Origin: Microcosmobacter sp040493455
GTDB lineage: Bacteria > Bacteroidota > Bacteroidia > Flavobacteriales > Flavobacteriaceae
DNA length: 64,000 bases
Assembly: GCF_040493455.1 (NCBI RefSeq)
Contig: NZ_JANFDA010000009.1
Location: forward strand, 1-64,000
Direction of reading: 5' to 3'
Shown: positions 1 to 8,368 of the stretch, in pieces
Position numbering within the stretch: the first letter of the stretch is position 1
How the letters are laid out: each line of letters opens with the position of its first letter
Notes under the pieces: model-generated
The model's input: only the letters and a program-made list of their open reading frames with translations
Databases searched by the model: none
Told to the model about the DNA's origin: nothing
Program-made: the position numbers and the translations under genes

Positions 1-24
1 GCTGGTGGACCGGGACAACAATAG
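1..24 (+). CDS. C-terminal end of an upstream gene (partial)
   Basis: The window opens in frame with seven codons reading Ala-Gly-Gly-Pro-Gly-Gln-Gln and then a TAG stop, followed 22 bases later by a strong rho-independent terminator. The Gly/Pro/Gln-rich tail says nothing about function. It is called a gene end only because the reading frame, stop and terminator fit together. Confidence 0.5.
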   Translation, partial: AGGPGQQ

Positions 25-46
25 AACATCCTAAACCGACTATATC

Positions 47-80
47 AAAAACCCCTATCGATCATCGATAGGGGTTTTTC
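47..80 (+). terminator. Rho-independent terminator
   Basis: An inverted repeat with arms ACCCCTATCG and CGATAGGGGT around a five-base loop is followed by TTTTTCTTTT. It closes the gene whose last codons begin the window. The A-run on the other side means it could also stop transcription arriving on the minus strand. Confidence 0.85.
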
Positions 81-171
81 TTTTACGTTCTTTAAAGCAA
101 AGCTAACTGAACTATTTTCTCGCAACTTGATTTTCCAATAGAAAACCTTCTTAAATAGTATGATTGTAAAT

Positions 172-203
172 AAGTACTCCTGGTCGAATGACCAGGAGTA
201 CTT
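172..203. repeat. Perfect 14-bp hairpin
   Basis: Arms AAGTACTCCTGGTC and GACCAGGAGTACTT are perfectly complementary around the loop GAAT. There is only a weak T-run on either side, so it is not a classic terminator, although it lies downstream of the minus-strand fragment at 434-1054 and could end that transcript. It may equally be a protein-binding palindrome left by a mobile element. Confidence 0.6.
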
Positions 204-219
204 TCTAAAAATGAGGAAA

Positions 220-291
220 GGCGGTTGCTGTATCTATAATCAAAATATTTAACTCACTATGAAATTGCTATAAACAACCCCCGCAACCGCC
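220..291. repeat. Long-range inverted repeat GGCGGTTGC / GCAACCGCC
   Basis: Nine-base GC-rich arms at 220-228 and 283-291 enclose 54 AT-rich bases. In such AT-rich DNA a perfect GC-rich inverted repeat is unlikely to be random. The 1-433 stretch otherwise holds only the gene end, the terminator and the hairpin just upstream; no further gene is visible in it. Confidence 0.45.
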
Positions 292-433
292 CAGAAGAAT
301 GTAGGTTTTATGTATATTATAATGGTAGATTATAATGACTTTATACTCTAATTAATTGCTCAAGTTTTTTTTGCTCCTTTATTTACTGAGCAAACGTGTT
401 CTTCTATCATTGTTATATTCCATTTACCTACCA

Positions 434-1054
434 CTACTTTTTTGCATAATCATTACCAAATTTGTGGGTTTCAATAAGATAAGGATATCCTTCTTCTTGA
501 TAGCCTTTAATTTTTTGCTTTAGTCGTTTATATGAATATGGTAGGTTTATTTGCTTGGCTTTCATTAAGTCAATGGACAACGTCCAAAACTGTGAAATCG
601 TAACATTAAACTCTTTTTTTATAATGGCTTTATCTGAGGTAAGCTCTATAAATAGGTTTAGCCAGTTTGCTGCTTCTGTATATCGCTGTACATAGTTGAT
701 CTGCTTTTTACCTTGCTGGTCATAATCTGCGCCTGGCAGCATTTTGCCATTCTCCAAATTGTAATTTTGAAAAAACTCTTGCGCTTTATAGTCAAACTTT
801 AGGGTTTTCAAAATTTGTTGTTCACAATAATATTTATAGGGATCTCCGTAAAAAAAGTTTATGGCCTTTTTGTAATTGGGAGGCAAGGTTTCAAATTCGA
901 TAAAAACTTCCCTCCCGTTACTTTCATCATTATGTATCTTAAAATCCTTTTTACTTTGGTGATATTTATACTCTTCTAAAGAGAGTACATCTGGTACAAG
1001 TTCATTAAATTCTAAGCACAATATGTTGTTAATGTATAGCAAGAAAAACCTCAA
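434..1054 (-). pseudogene. N-terminal fragment of a Mu-like transposase (probable remnant)
   Basis: The 206-residue frame resembles the N-terminal DNA-binding part of Mu-like transposases/integrases of Bacteroidota: an early Leu-Cys-Leu-Glu-Phe-Asn-Glu-Leu-Val-Pro segment, an SNGRE.F.EFETLPP stretch, and a C-terminal NLPYSYKRLKQKIKGYQEEG segment that normally precedes the DDE catalytic domain. The frame stops there, so no catalytic domain is present. There is no ATG start: the frame can open only at TTG (1054), and the next in-frame Met is about residue 104. The divergent S24 repressor next to it matches the early region of a transposable phage. The family assignment is from memory of the motif pattern and is moderate; a conserved small protein cannot be excluded. 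Confidence 0.45.
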
Positions 1055-1271
1055 TAATCTGCCCCAATTATCTTATACTAAAAGCTATTGTAATTCTGCC
1101 AATATAGGCGAGTCTAACAATTTTCATTACAGTACAAAACCTGTTGTGCTTATTGCATAAACAAGCCTTCTATTTTAAAGTAAATAGTGATTTGTTAAGT
1201 TTAAAACAGGTGATTTTTAGGACATCTTGTTTTTTGTTTCGTATATTTCTGCACGCTTAAAGCGATTAGAA

Positions 1272-1308
1272 ATACAAATATACAAACAAGTTTGAATTAT
1301 ACAAATAT
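1272..1308 (+). promoter_or_regulatory. Direct repeats ATACAAATAT upstream of the repressor gene
   Basis: ATACAAATAT occurs at 1272-1281 and again at 1299-1308, 27 bp apart, ending 12 bp before the GTG start of the S24 repressor. Repeats at this place are natural candidates for autoregulatory operators. The 1055-1320 spacer is AT-rich and shows nothing else recognisable. Confidence 0.35.
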
Positions 1309-1320
1309 CATTGTAATTTA

Positions 1321-2031
1321 GTGTCAGATATTTCCAACATTTTTTTAAGACTTAAACAAATTGCTGAGCTCAAAGGCTATAACAGCATTAATGATTTCGC
1401 TAAGAATGGCTTAGGTTATAAGTCATCTGAAAAGCTGAACCGTTTGAAGCATAGCTCCAAAAAACCTTCGTATGAAATTATCGCTGATATTTCAAACAAG
1501 TTTGAAGACATTAACATAAGATGGTTTATTAGTGGTGAGGGTGAAATAACTGGCAATGGCAATTCAGTACACGAACCAAATAGTTCTTACAGGAAGACTT
1601 TAGATAAAGAGCTTGCTATACCACTTTATGATATTGAATCTATAAATGGACTGGATTCTTTATTTGAAAACCCTAAAGGATATAATCCTATAGATTCTAT
1701 TTTTATTCCTGGTTTACCTAAATGCGATGGTGGAATAAAAGTTAATGGTGATAGCATGTACCCTTTGCTAAAGAGTGGTGATATTATTCTGTATAAACAA
1801 ATAAGTGATTTACAGAATGACATCTTTTGGGGTGAGATGTATCTACTTTCTTTAGCTACTGATGACCACGAATATATTACTGTAAAATATATACAACCTT
1901 CGCAAAAAGGTGAGGAATGGTTGAAGCTTGTATCGGAAAATCAGCAGCATGAAGACTGGGATATTCTAAGGTCTAGAGTAAAAGCTTTGGCTTTGGTTAA
2001 GGCTAGTATTCGTATTAACTCCATGAGCTAG
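1321..2031 (+). CDS. XRE/S24 LexA-like phage-type repressor
   Basis: The 236-residue protein has an N-terminal helix-turn-helix region (about residues 5-75, ending with a WFISGEGEI segment typical of XRE repressors) and a C-terminal S24 peptidase fold. The catalytic serine lies in VNGDSMYPLLKSGD (Ser145) and the general-base lysine in YITVKY (Lys189). Such proteins repress phage lytic or transposition genes and are inactivated by self-cleavage after DNA damage, but no Ala-Gly or Cys-Gly cleavage site is obvious in the linker. The GTG start at 1321 is used because translation from it gives the whole HTH. It is divergent from the transposase fragment at 434-1054 and is probably the surviving immunity gene of that element. 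Confidence 0.8.
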   Translation: MSDISNIFLRLKQIAELKGYNSINDFAKNGLGYKSSEKLNRLKHSSKKPSYEIIADISNKFEDINIRWFISGEGEITGNGNSVHEPNSSYRKTLDKELAIPLYDIESINGLDSLFENPKGYNPIDSIFIPGLPKCDGGIKVNGDSMYPLLKSGDIILYKQISDLQNDIFWGEMYLLSLATDDHEYITVKYIQPSQKGEEWLKLVSENQQHEDWDILRSRVKALALVKASIRINSMS

Positions 2032-2201
2032 GGTTGATTTTTCCTCTTCTTGTTTTCTTACTGCCTTAATGAAAATCTAAATCACTTCTTGGGATAGGGT
2101 TTCTAAACATTGAAGGCTCTAAATGAGACATCTTGATACATCACCAAGTTAGTAAAATTGATTTATATCTATTTAATAAAGAAGTGAGAACGTATATTGC
2201 T

Positions 2202-3170
2202 CTAAGAAACCTTTCTGATTATCTCCAAAGCTTTATCTAGTGCTTCATCAGAGCTTGTTTCTACATGTGGTTTTACGCCTTTGCCTTCCCAATTGGTTTT
2301 GGTTATTGGGTTAATCGCTCTTCCGGTAGGTAGCATGAGTTCAAAGTTGTCGTCCAAGATTCTTGGCTCTACAGTATGGGCTCCTCCTCCTGTAACTTCT
2401 CCTACCAGTGTTGCTCTTTTCAGCTGCTTTAAGTCATACGAGAATTCTTCACCTGCAGAAAACGTTTTACCGCTAGTCAGTACATAAACCTTGACTTTTG
2501 GCAATGGTGTGCCAGCAACTTTATCGGTATAGGAACTCATAGTTGAATTGCTTGGACGATAATAGAAATCATTGAGGTGTACTTTTTTTCCTTTAGGATA
2601 TAGATATGAAATGAGATAGCTTATCATTTCGGGATCTCCTCCTCTACATTCTGTAAGATCAAAGATGATGGTTTTACACGTCTTGAAACGCTTCATCATA
2701 TCATCTGCAGCATCTTTGGCTTTAGCATCCATTCTTATTGGGAAGAAAACAGGCATTTTTACATAACCAATGGTATCGTCTATAATCTCAATATTAGTAA
2801 AGCCATAGTTCTTTATGCTTTTGAAAAATTCATTAACGCTAGGTTGTTGAGGGTCTTTGTTTTTTTCTATTGGCTTTCTGCGGATGACTTGAACGTGTTT
2901 GTCATTTGTTATATTGAAGATATCTTGTCTAAGGCTAGAAGCTAAACTATCGTAACTGTTGTGGTTAAAATAAACGCCTTTACTGAGATTGGATATTAAA
3001 ACACTGCTTACTTCTTTTCCTTTATCTGGAAACGTATATTCTGTCTTATACAAATCGCTTATCTGTTCTACAATTTGTTTTACATATTCGTTATCAACGC
3101 TTGCTTTTTGAGCATTCCCGTTGCACGATACAAGGGAGCATATCAATAGGATTCTAAATAGCAGCTTCAT
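2202..3170 (-). CDS. S41 family peptidase, lipoprotein
   Basis: This 322-residue tail-specific-protease-type serine peptidase carries a lipoprotein signal ending at Cys16 (LVSC). A helical N-terminal cap (about 25-100) precedes the catalytic core, which has the nucleophile in TSGKTFSAGEEF (Ser238) and a following GEVTGGGAH turn. No PDZ domain is visible, so it resembles the short IRBP-like C-terminal processing peptidases of Bacteroidota, which trim peptides in the periplasm. It is the last gene of a two-gene operon with the M28 peptidase five bases upstream. The specific substrate cannot be told. Confidence 0.85.
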   Translation of the reverse strand: MKLLFRILLICSLVSCNGNAQKASVDNEYVKQIVEQISDLYKTEYTFPDKGKEVSSVLISNLSKGVYFNHNSYDSLASSLRQDIFNITNDKHVQVIRRKPIEKNKDPQQPSVNEFFKSIKNYGFTNIEIIDDTIGYVKMPVFFPIRMDAKAKDAADDMMKRFKTCKTIIFDLTECRGGDPEMISYLISYLYPKGKKVHLNDFYYRPSNSTMSSYTDKVAGTPLPKVKVYVLTSGKTFSAGEEFSYDLKQLKRATLVGEVTGGGAHTVEPRILDDNFELMLPTGRAINPITKTNWEGKGVKPHVETSSDEALDKALEIIRKVS

Positions 3171-3175
3171 AGTGA

Positions 3176-4822
3176 TTAATTTTGCATGCTTTTGTCTCGA
3201 ATCTTTTTATACTCTGATCCTTCATTCCAGTTTGGCCAGTCTTTAGAGTTCGCTAATTCTAGACCTATTAAGAAATTCATCGTTGCATCTGCTGTTATGT
3301 TTTGAGCATTAAATCCTTCGTAATACTCATCGGTTACCTGATGATAGTGTTGCATATAGTCAGCAATTTTTTGAGCTTCTGCTTCTCCGCCTTCAACCGG
3401 ATTCTGATTTCCCATAGCCCATACTGCCGGAACGCCTTTTTTTACAAATGGATAATGGTCTGAGCGTTGAAAGATGTTCATATATGCTGGCGAGGTATCT
3501 TCTACAGTATTTCTATCAATCTTGGCTACGGCGTTATCGACATAGGTATCCATCTCGGAATATCCTTTAAGGACACTTGTTGCTGTTTTCATTTTGTTTG
3601 TAGCAAAATGTCCATCTGCATTGATAACACATACTGCCTTATTTAAAGGATACAATGGATTATTGGCATAATACTCTGCGCCAAGAAGTCCCATTTCTTC
3701 TGCCGAAGTAAAGAAAAACACTATAGAGCGTTCTGGTTTTTTTCGCATCGTTTTATAGGCTCTTGCAACCTCCAAGTGCATTGCAGTACCAGACGCATTG
3801 TCAATGGCGCCGTTAAATATGGAGTCCTTACCAAACCTTGCCGGTCTGGTTCCTACATGATCCCAATGTGATGTGTAGATAATATGTTCGTCTGGTCGCT
3901 TTTTTCCCTTAAGTATCCCAAGCACATTCCTAGTAGTGACGACATCTTCAGATACTGAAGAGTTTGTTAATGACATTTTTGCTTTCAGGTTTAATCCTTT
4001 AAAATCTTTTGATAGCGCTTGCTCTGTATAATCATCTCCATGTCCTGAAGCGGAAAGCAAATCTTTCATAACTGGAATTGAAATAATTCCAGAACACAAG
4101 AGCCCTTCTGATACTGTTTCAATATGATCTTTTACAAAAGCTGCGGAATATCCGCTGTTTGGTGATTGCCCTATTTGATCCCAATCGATGAACTCGTGAT
4201 GGATCATGAACACGGCTTTTGCCCCTCTTTCCATGGCCAATTTTTTCTTGAGATCATAGCCTCCATGTTGTGAAACACTCATGCCATTGAACATGCTTTC
4301 ATCTTTGGTGTAGAACCCTGGATCGCTAAACAGCACTAAAACAACTTTATCCTTAACGTCTATGTGCTTATAATCATCCCAGTTATATTCTGGTGCAATA
4401 ATACCAAAGCCTGCAAATACAATCTCTGCATCTTTTAAAGACACTTTTTCGTTGGCTTTGAGACTGGTCTTGGAATAGAAATCTTTAGTAAAGTCATATT
4501 CCGAAGTTTCCCCATTGTTTTTAAAAATCACCATCTTGCTTGGCGTTTCGTATTTTAGGCGAGATATGGTAAACTCCTGAAAGTAGCTATCTCCATTGGC
4601 AGGTTCTATCCCTATCTCTTTTAATTTTCCTGCTAGGTATTCTACTGTTTTTTCTTCTCCCAAGGTCCCTGGTCTTCTTCCCAGAAATTCATCTGAGGCT
4701 AAGGTTTTTATATGGGTCTTTATATTGTCTTCTGATATGGAAGGTAATGATTGTCCTTGGCAACTGTAAGTGGTTTGCAATAGCAGTATTACGGCTAAAA
4801 ATTTCAATAATCTCAAATTCAT
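3176..4822 (-). CDS. M28 zinc aminopeptidase with PA domain, lipoprotein
   Basis: The 548-residue protein has a lipobox ending at Cys21, a protease-associated (PA) insertion near residues 140-250, and an M28 di-zinc core. Metal ligands are seen in SHWDHVG (His319), GAIDNASG (Asp341), SAEEMGLLG (Glu375/376), NADG and QRSDHYPF. M28 enzymes remove N-terminal residues from peptides; this one should act in the periplasm or on the cell surface. It leads an operon with the S41 peptidase and has its own promoter with the operator at 4875-4890. About 92 bases separate it from the upstream PD40 gene. Confidence 0.9.
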   Translation of the reverse strand: MNLRLLKFLAVILLLQTTYSCQGQSLPSISEDNIKTHIKTLASDEFLGRRPGTLGEEKTVEYLAGKLKEIGIEPANGDSYFQEFTISRLKYETPSKMVIFKNNGETSEYDFTKDFYSKTSLKANEKVSLKDAEIVFAGFGIIAPEYNWDDYKHIDVKDKVVLVLFSDPGFYTKDESMFNGMSVSQHGGYDLKKKLAMERGAKAVFMIHHEFIDWDQIGQSPNSGYSAAFVKDHIETVSEGLLCSGIISIPVMKDLLSASGHGDDYTEQALSKDFKGLNLKAKMSLTNSSVSEDVVTTRNVLGILKGKKRPDEHIIYTSHWDHVGTRPARFGKDSIFNGAIDNASGTAMHLEVARAYKTMRKKPERSIVFFFTSAEEMGLLGAEYYANNPLYPLNKAVCVINADGHFATNKMKTATSVLKGYSEMDTYVDNAVAKIDRNTVEDTSPAYMNIFQRSDHYPFVKKGVPAVWAMGNQNPVEGGEAEAQKIADYMQHYHQVTDEYYEGFNAQNITADATMNFLIGLELANSKDWPNWNEGSEYKKIRDKSMQN

Positions 4823-4845
4823 TTTTCTTCGGGTTGTTGAACTAC

Positions 4846-4890
4846 CAAAGTTAGAGTTGATCTACTCTATCTAATTGTAAAAATTAGACA
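4846..4890 (-). promoter_or_regulatory. Promoter of the M28-S41 operon with shared operator
   Basis: On the minus strand TGTCTAATTTTTACAA (4890-4875) is followed after exactly 21 bp by TAACTTTG (4853-4846), a perfect Bacteroidota -7 element (TAnnTTTG). The ATG lies 23 bp further on. The same 16-mer recurs exactly before the S8 subtilase and the DUF5117 metalloprotease operon, and with two changes before the TonB receptor. There is no TTG at -33, as expected for an activator-dependent promoter. Confidence 0.7.
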
Positions 4891-4914
4891 TAAAACATTC
4901 AAGCATTTCTAGCC

Positions 4915-5775
4915 TTAGTGCTTATGCTTTCTTTTCAGAGGTGCTTTAATCATATTATAATTTTTCCGATAGTATATACGCTTTTCATCTGAAGAAATTG
5001 TAGGTGAAAAATCGGGTCCAGCACTATTCAAATCATCTAACAAACTTGGCGTTGACCATCCTTCATCTAATGCATAAGAAATATATAGGTCACATGTTTC
5101 ATTCCATTGGTCAATCTCAAATCCAGTAAAGATTAGGTAATCTCCATTTGGTGATAAGCATGGATCTGAGCTATTCAAATGGAAATTTGGGAAAAGAATT
5201 TGTTTGCCTTTTTTAGTGTTTTCGCCTTCAAAATGTGTTTCGAATAAATAATAATTGCTTTTTCCATTTTCGACAACTTCTCGAGAATATATAAGCTTGC
5301 CGTCATTTGAAATCGTTGGGTAAGACTGTTCTTCTTTTACTTCACTTAGATGTACCATAAATTTTGGGCTGCTCCACTTATCTCCTTCTTTTTCAACATA
5401 CCAAATATTGTTTTTAGAAACCTGTTTTCCATTTACTGGTCTATCGGAATTAAAAAAAAGAAGCTTTCCCGTTGGTGATATGGTTGGCTCATAATCTTTA
5501 TACTCTCCAGAGATGCTGAGCAAAACGGGTTCTGTCCAAGTATTCTCTTCAGCATTTGCTCTGTACAAGGCTAGGCGAGGTGTATCTCCAGAAATTTTGA
5601 TGTTGTGTGACGCCAAGTATTCTCTGTGTGGCATAGAAAAGTACATGACACTATCATTATCCGAAAAGCTAACTCCTTGCACTAGCCTCTGAGCTCTTTC
5701 CTTATAGGGTGTAAAATTCTGAGCGATACTTACTTGAGCAATAAAGAAAAGTGTGATTAAAATAATACGGTTCAT
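4915..5775 (-). CDS. PD40/TolB-like beta-propeller secreted protein
   Basis: The 286-residue protein starts with a signal peptide (MNRIILITLFFIAQVSIAQ) and holds at least four WD40-like PD40 blades, recognisable by the recurring pattern P-T-I-S-(P/N)-x-G-K-L-(L/I)-(F/Y) near residues 95, 150, 205 and 255. Such propellers bind peptides or partner proteins in the periplasm and have no catalytic residues of their own. It is the last of a three-gene operon behind the BNR protein (8-bp gap) and the DJ-1-like protein, so a supporting role for those is likely. Confidence 0.75.
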   Translation of the reverse strand: MNRIILITLFFIAQVSIAQNFTPYKERAQRLVQGVSFSDNDSVMYFSMPHREYLASHNIKISGDTPRLALYRANAEENTWTEPVLLSISGEYKDYEPTISPTGKLLFFNSDRPVNGKQVSKNNIWYVEKEGDKWSSPKFMVHLSEVKEEQSYPTISNDGKLIYSREVVENGKSNYYLFETHFEGENTKKGKQILFPNFHLNSSDPCLSPNGDYLIFTGFEIDQWNETCDLYISYALDEGWSTPSLLDDLNSAGPDFSPTISSDEKRIYYRKNYNMIKAPLKRKHKH

Positions 5776-5783
5776 CTATAACA

Positions 5784-7118
5784 TCACTTAATCGTTACAT
5801 TACTCGTCTGCAATTGAAAAACACCTTCTCTACTGTCGCTCCAAATAAGTTGAAAGCTGCCATCTGCCTTTGTAGTTAAACCCAAGTAATGACCTCCTCC
5901 AATAAATTTGTTGGCCACATCTCCATTTTCTTTTGTTCTTGGATTAGAGCTAACATTAGTAACTCTTACAGGTCTTTGAAAACTCTCTCCTCCGTCTCTT
6001 GAAATCGAAAAATATACGTCATAGGCTTTTTGATCTTCACTATGTTGTCCATCAACCCATGAGATTCCTAGCACGCCATCTTTATTAACTGCAACACTGG
6101 CAACATTGGCTTTGCTTAATAGATTATTATCAAAATGATCGATGCGCTTTTCCTTTGTCCAGCTTTGCCCGTTATCTTTTGAATAGTTAAGCCATATACC
6201 GCTAGAGCTACTGCCATTGGCTACGGCTCTTACGAAATAGATTCTGTTTTTATATTTTGAGTTAGAACCAACATCAGCTGCCATTCTGGAATATCCTCGC
6301 CCTACTTTAGGGTTATCTGAAACTACTTTTTTATCGGAAAGTTGTTGGGTTTTTGGGTTATATAGATTCACCCAAACTTTTCCTGAACGATGTAATGTAG
6401 GCACTACTACTATACCACTGGAAAGAATAGCTGGTTCGCAAAAATTTAACCGCAAACCTTCACCTTTTACAACAGCGACTTCTTTGAACGCGTTGTCATT
6501 TTTTGATTCATATAAGACCACATCTGCTCCCATATCTCCGTTGAATCTAACTGTCGTGAGATAAAAAGATTCTTTGTAGCCAACTAACTTAGTTCCATCG
6601 TGTCCGTGCCCAAAACCATTAAAGGATTGTATTTGATTATTCCACGACGCACCACTATCGTTTGAAGTAAATACTTTTAATGGAAACTGATGCTTAAAAC
6701 TATTTGGAGTACCTAGCCAACTCATGGCTGCTTTACCGTCTGGAAGTAATGCAACCCAAGGATCATAACCCCAATAATCGTGAGCGGTTTCGGACCAATT
6801 TTTACCGCCATCTTTAGAAGCAAAACTAGATAATCGGCAACTCGCATAGGGTCTATTGATATCTGTAACCACCATAGCTGCTGCCAGCAAATAATTATTG
6901 TTAGTTGGATGTGCGGTTATTGAAGGTTCTACTATTGGCAAATCGGTAAACCTAGACTTTATAGGAACATTCTTTCCTGCTATTGCATCTTTGTTTGTAT
7001 CTAATTTAACTCTTGGAATTTCCCCTGAATTTTGAGCTTCGGATACTGATGTCATACAGCTAATAGAAAACACTGACAGACATAACACTACGACATGATT
7101 TATATATCTCTGTTTCAT
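5784..7118 (-). CDS. BNR/Asp-box (sialidase-fold) lipoprotein
   Basis: The 444-residue product has a lipobox-like SISC near residue 21 and a six-bladed sialidase-type propeller. Asp-box motifs S-x-D-x-G-x-x-W/F are visible as SKDGGKNW, SNDSGASW, SKDNGQSW and SRDGGESF. The arginine triad and the Tyr/Glu pair of true exo-sialidases cannot be confirmed by eye, so it is named by fold only. It lies 18 bp behind the DJ-1-like gene and 8 bp before the PD40 gene, inside the protease-rich locus, so a role in binding extracellular substrates is plausible. Confidence 0.7.
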   Translation of the reverse strand: MKQRYINHVVVLCLSVFSISCMTSVSEAQNSGEIPRVKLDTNKDAIAGKNVPIKSRFTDLPIVEPSITAHPTNNNYLLAAAMVVTDINRPYASCRLSSFASKDGGKNWSETAHDYWGYDPWVALLPDGKAAMSWLGTPNSFKHQFPLKVFTSNDSGASWNNQIQSFNGFGHGHDGTKLVGYKESFYLTTVRFNGDMGADVVLYESKNDNAFKEVAVVKGEGLRLNFCEPAILSSGIVVVPTLHRSGKVWVNLYNPKTQQLSDKKVVSDNPKVGRGYSRMAADVGSNSKYKNRIYFVRAVANGSSSSGIWLNYSKDNGQSWTKEKRIDHFDNNLLSKANVASVAVNKDGVLGISWVDGQHSEDQKAYDVYFSISRDGGESFQRPVRVTNVSSNPRTKENGDVANKFIGGGHYLGLTTKADGSFQLIWSDSREGVFQLQTSNVTIK

Positions 7119-7136
7119 ACTCTTGCTTTAATTTTT

Positions 7137-8267
7137 CTAGAATGATATTGGTTGTAATCTTTGAGCTTTGAGACTTACTTGTGTCTCCTCTCCTTCTTTA
7201 GAAATATTTAATTCTATAATTCCTTTACCAAGAGCATCATGTTCTATTTCTGCTTCGACATATGCTTGCCCTTTTTTGCCTTTTATAAAACCATCAAGTT
7301 TTTCAATTTCAGTTTTAATGAGATTCATGAAATCTTTTGAATCGACTTCTGACCAGAGTATGAATCTATACTCCCATTCATTCATATCGCCTTCAGAATA
7401 AGTGTACTTGGTAGCAAATCTTCTGATGAGATTATTTAAGCCGACGATGTAATTATCGGCGAGTTGTGTTCTTGCATAATCGTTTCTACGTTTCCAAGGA
7501 TATTCCATACGATTGGCTATATCTTGAGCACGTCCAACACCATAATACTTTGCTACAACTTCGAATGAAGCATCTATCCCAGAAGACAAGCCTGAAGATG
7601 TAATGACATGACCATTGTTTGTGTATTTCACATTATTAAGGACTTCAACTTTTGGAAATTGTTCTTTTAAGATTGGTATTAAGGAAGCAAACGTAGTGGC
7701 TTCTTTACCGTCTAGAATACCTGCCAAGGCTAAGTAAAAAGCACCACTACATACTGAAAACATCGTGTCTGTCGTTTCATCTTTTGCTTTCAGCCAATTA
7801 ACAATATCCATATCCTGATTTGCTTCAGCAGGACCACCTCCAGGCACCATTATCACATCTACAGTTGGAAGATTGGAGAAGGTATAATCTGGAGTTAAAC
7901 TGGTATACATTCCGATACGTTTAGGGTTTTCGTCCTTAGCCACAGTGACTACATTAAACCCTGCGTGTTCAAACACAGACATTGGACCTGTTACATCCAT
8001 GATGTCGGCATAATCGAATAGTAAAATCGCCGCTGTTCGCCTTGGAGCATTATTAGAGGGTTTTTCCTCCAATCCTTTTACTCTGGTTAGGTATGCCATA
8101 TTACAGGATGCACATACTCCCGACGATTGAAAGATGGTCCCATCATCTGGGCAACCACAAGGTGGACAGTAATATTCTACACTATATTTTGAGTCCGAGG
8201 ATAACTCAGATTGTGAGTGAGCAGCTAGTAAAGTCATAAATGCAATAAAAACTAATTTGATTTTCAT
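7137..8267 (-). CDS. DJ-1/PfpI-family protein with N-terminal Cys-rich metal-binding motif
   Basis: The 376-residue protein has a signal peptide, then a small Cys cluster (YYCPPCGCPDDGTIF...CASCNMAY, about residues 33-60) resembling heavy-metal-binding zinc ribbons of copper-handling proteins. Residues about 80-245 form a DJ-1/PfpI class I glutamine-amidotransferase-like domain with the nucleophile elbow in FSVCSGAFYLA. The C-terminal ~130 residues match no domain I recognise. PfpI-like proteins include peptidases, chaperones and AraC-coupled sensors. Gene order places it directly downstream of an AraC gene after a 101-bp spacer with its own promoter, heading an operon with the BNR and PD40 genes. 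Confidence 0.7.
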   Translation of the reverse strand: MKIKLVFIAFMTLLAAHSQSELSSDSKYSVEYYCPPCGCPDDGTIFQSSGVCASCNMAYLTRVKGLEEKPSNNAPRRTAAILLFDYADIMDVTGPMSVFEHAGFNVVTVAKDENPKRIGMYTSLTPDYTFSNLPTVDVIMVPGGGPAEANQDMDIVNWLKAKDETTDTMFSVCSGAFYLALAGILDGKEATTFASLIPILKEQFPKVEVLNNVKYTNNGHVITSSGLSSGIDASFEVVAKYYGVGRAQDIANRMEYPWKRRNDYARTQLADNYIVGLNNLIRRFATKYTYSEGDMNEWEYRFILWSEVDSKDFMNLIKTEIEKLDGFIKGKKGQAYVEAEIEHDALGKGIIELNISKEGEETQVSLKAQRLQPISF

Positions 8268-8283
8268 GGTTTTCTATTTTTGA

Positions 8284-8319
8284 CCAAATTAGTATTCAAC
8301 ACATGGTGTTGCTTGTACA
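8284..8319 (-). promoter_or_regulatory. Probable promoter of the DJ-1/BNR/PD40 operon
   Basis: On the minus strand TGTACAA (8319-8313) is followed after 21 bp by TAATTTGG (8291-8284), the same -7 variant and spacing as at the S8 gene. Only the right half of the shared operator is kept (11 of 16 positions match the version before the TonB receptor), so membership of the same regulon is possible but weaker than for the other four sites. Confidence 0.4.
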
Positions 8320-8368
8320 GAATTGCTGCTAGAGTTAAATTATTACTAAAGTTTTTTAATGGTGAAAC

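Noticed and set aside
5784..7118. Calling the BNR protein a true sialidase
   Set aside because: Asp-boxes show the fold only; the catalytic Arg triad and Tyr/Glu pair could not be confirmed by eye and no sialic-acid genes are nearby.
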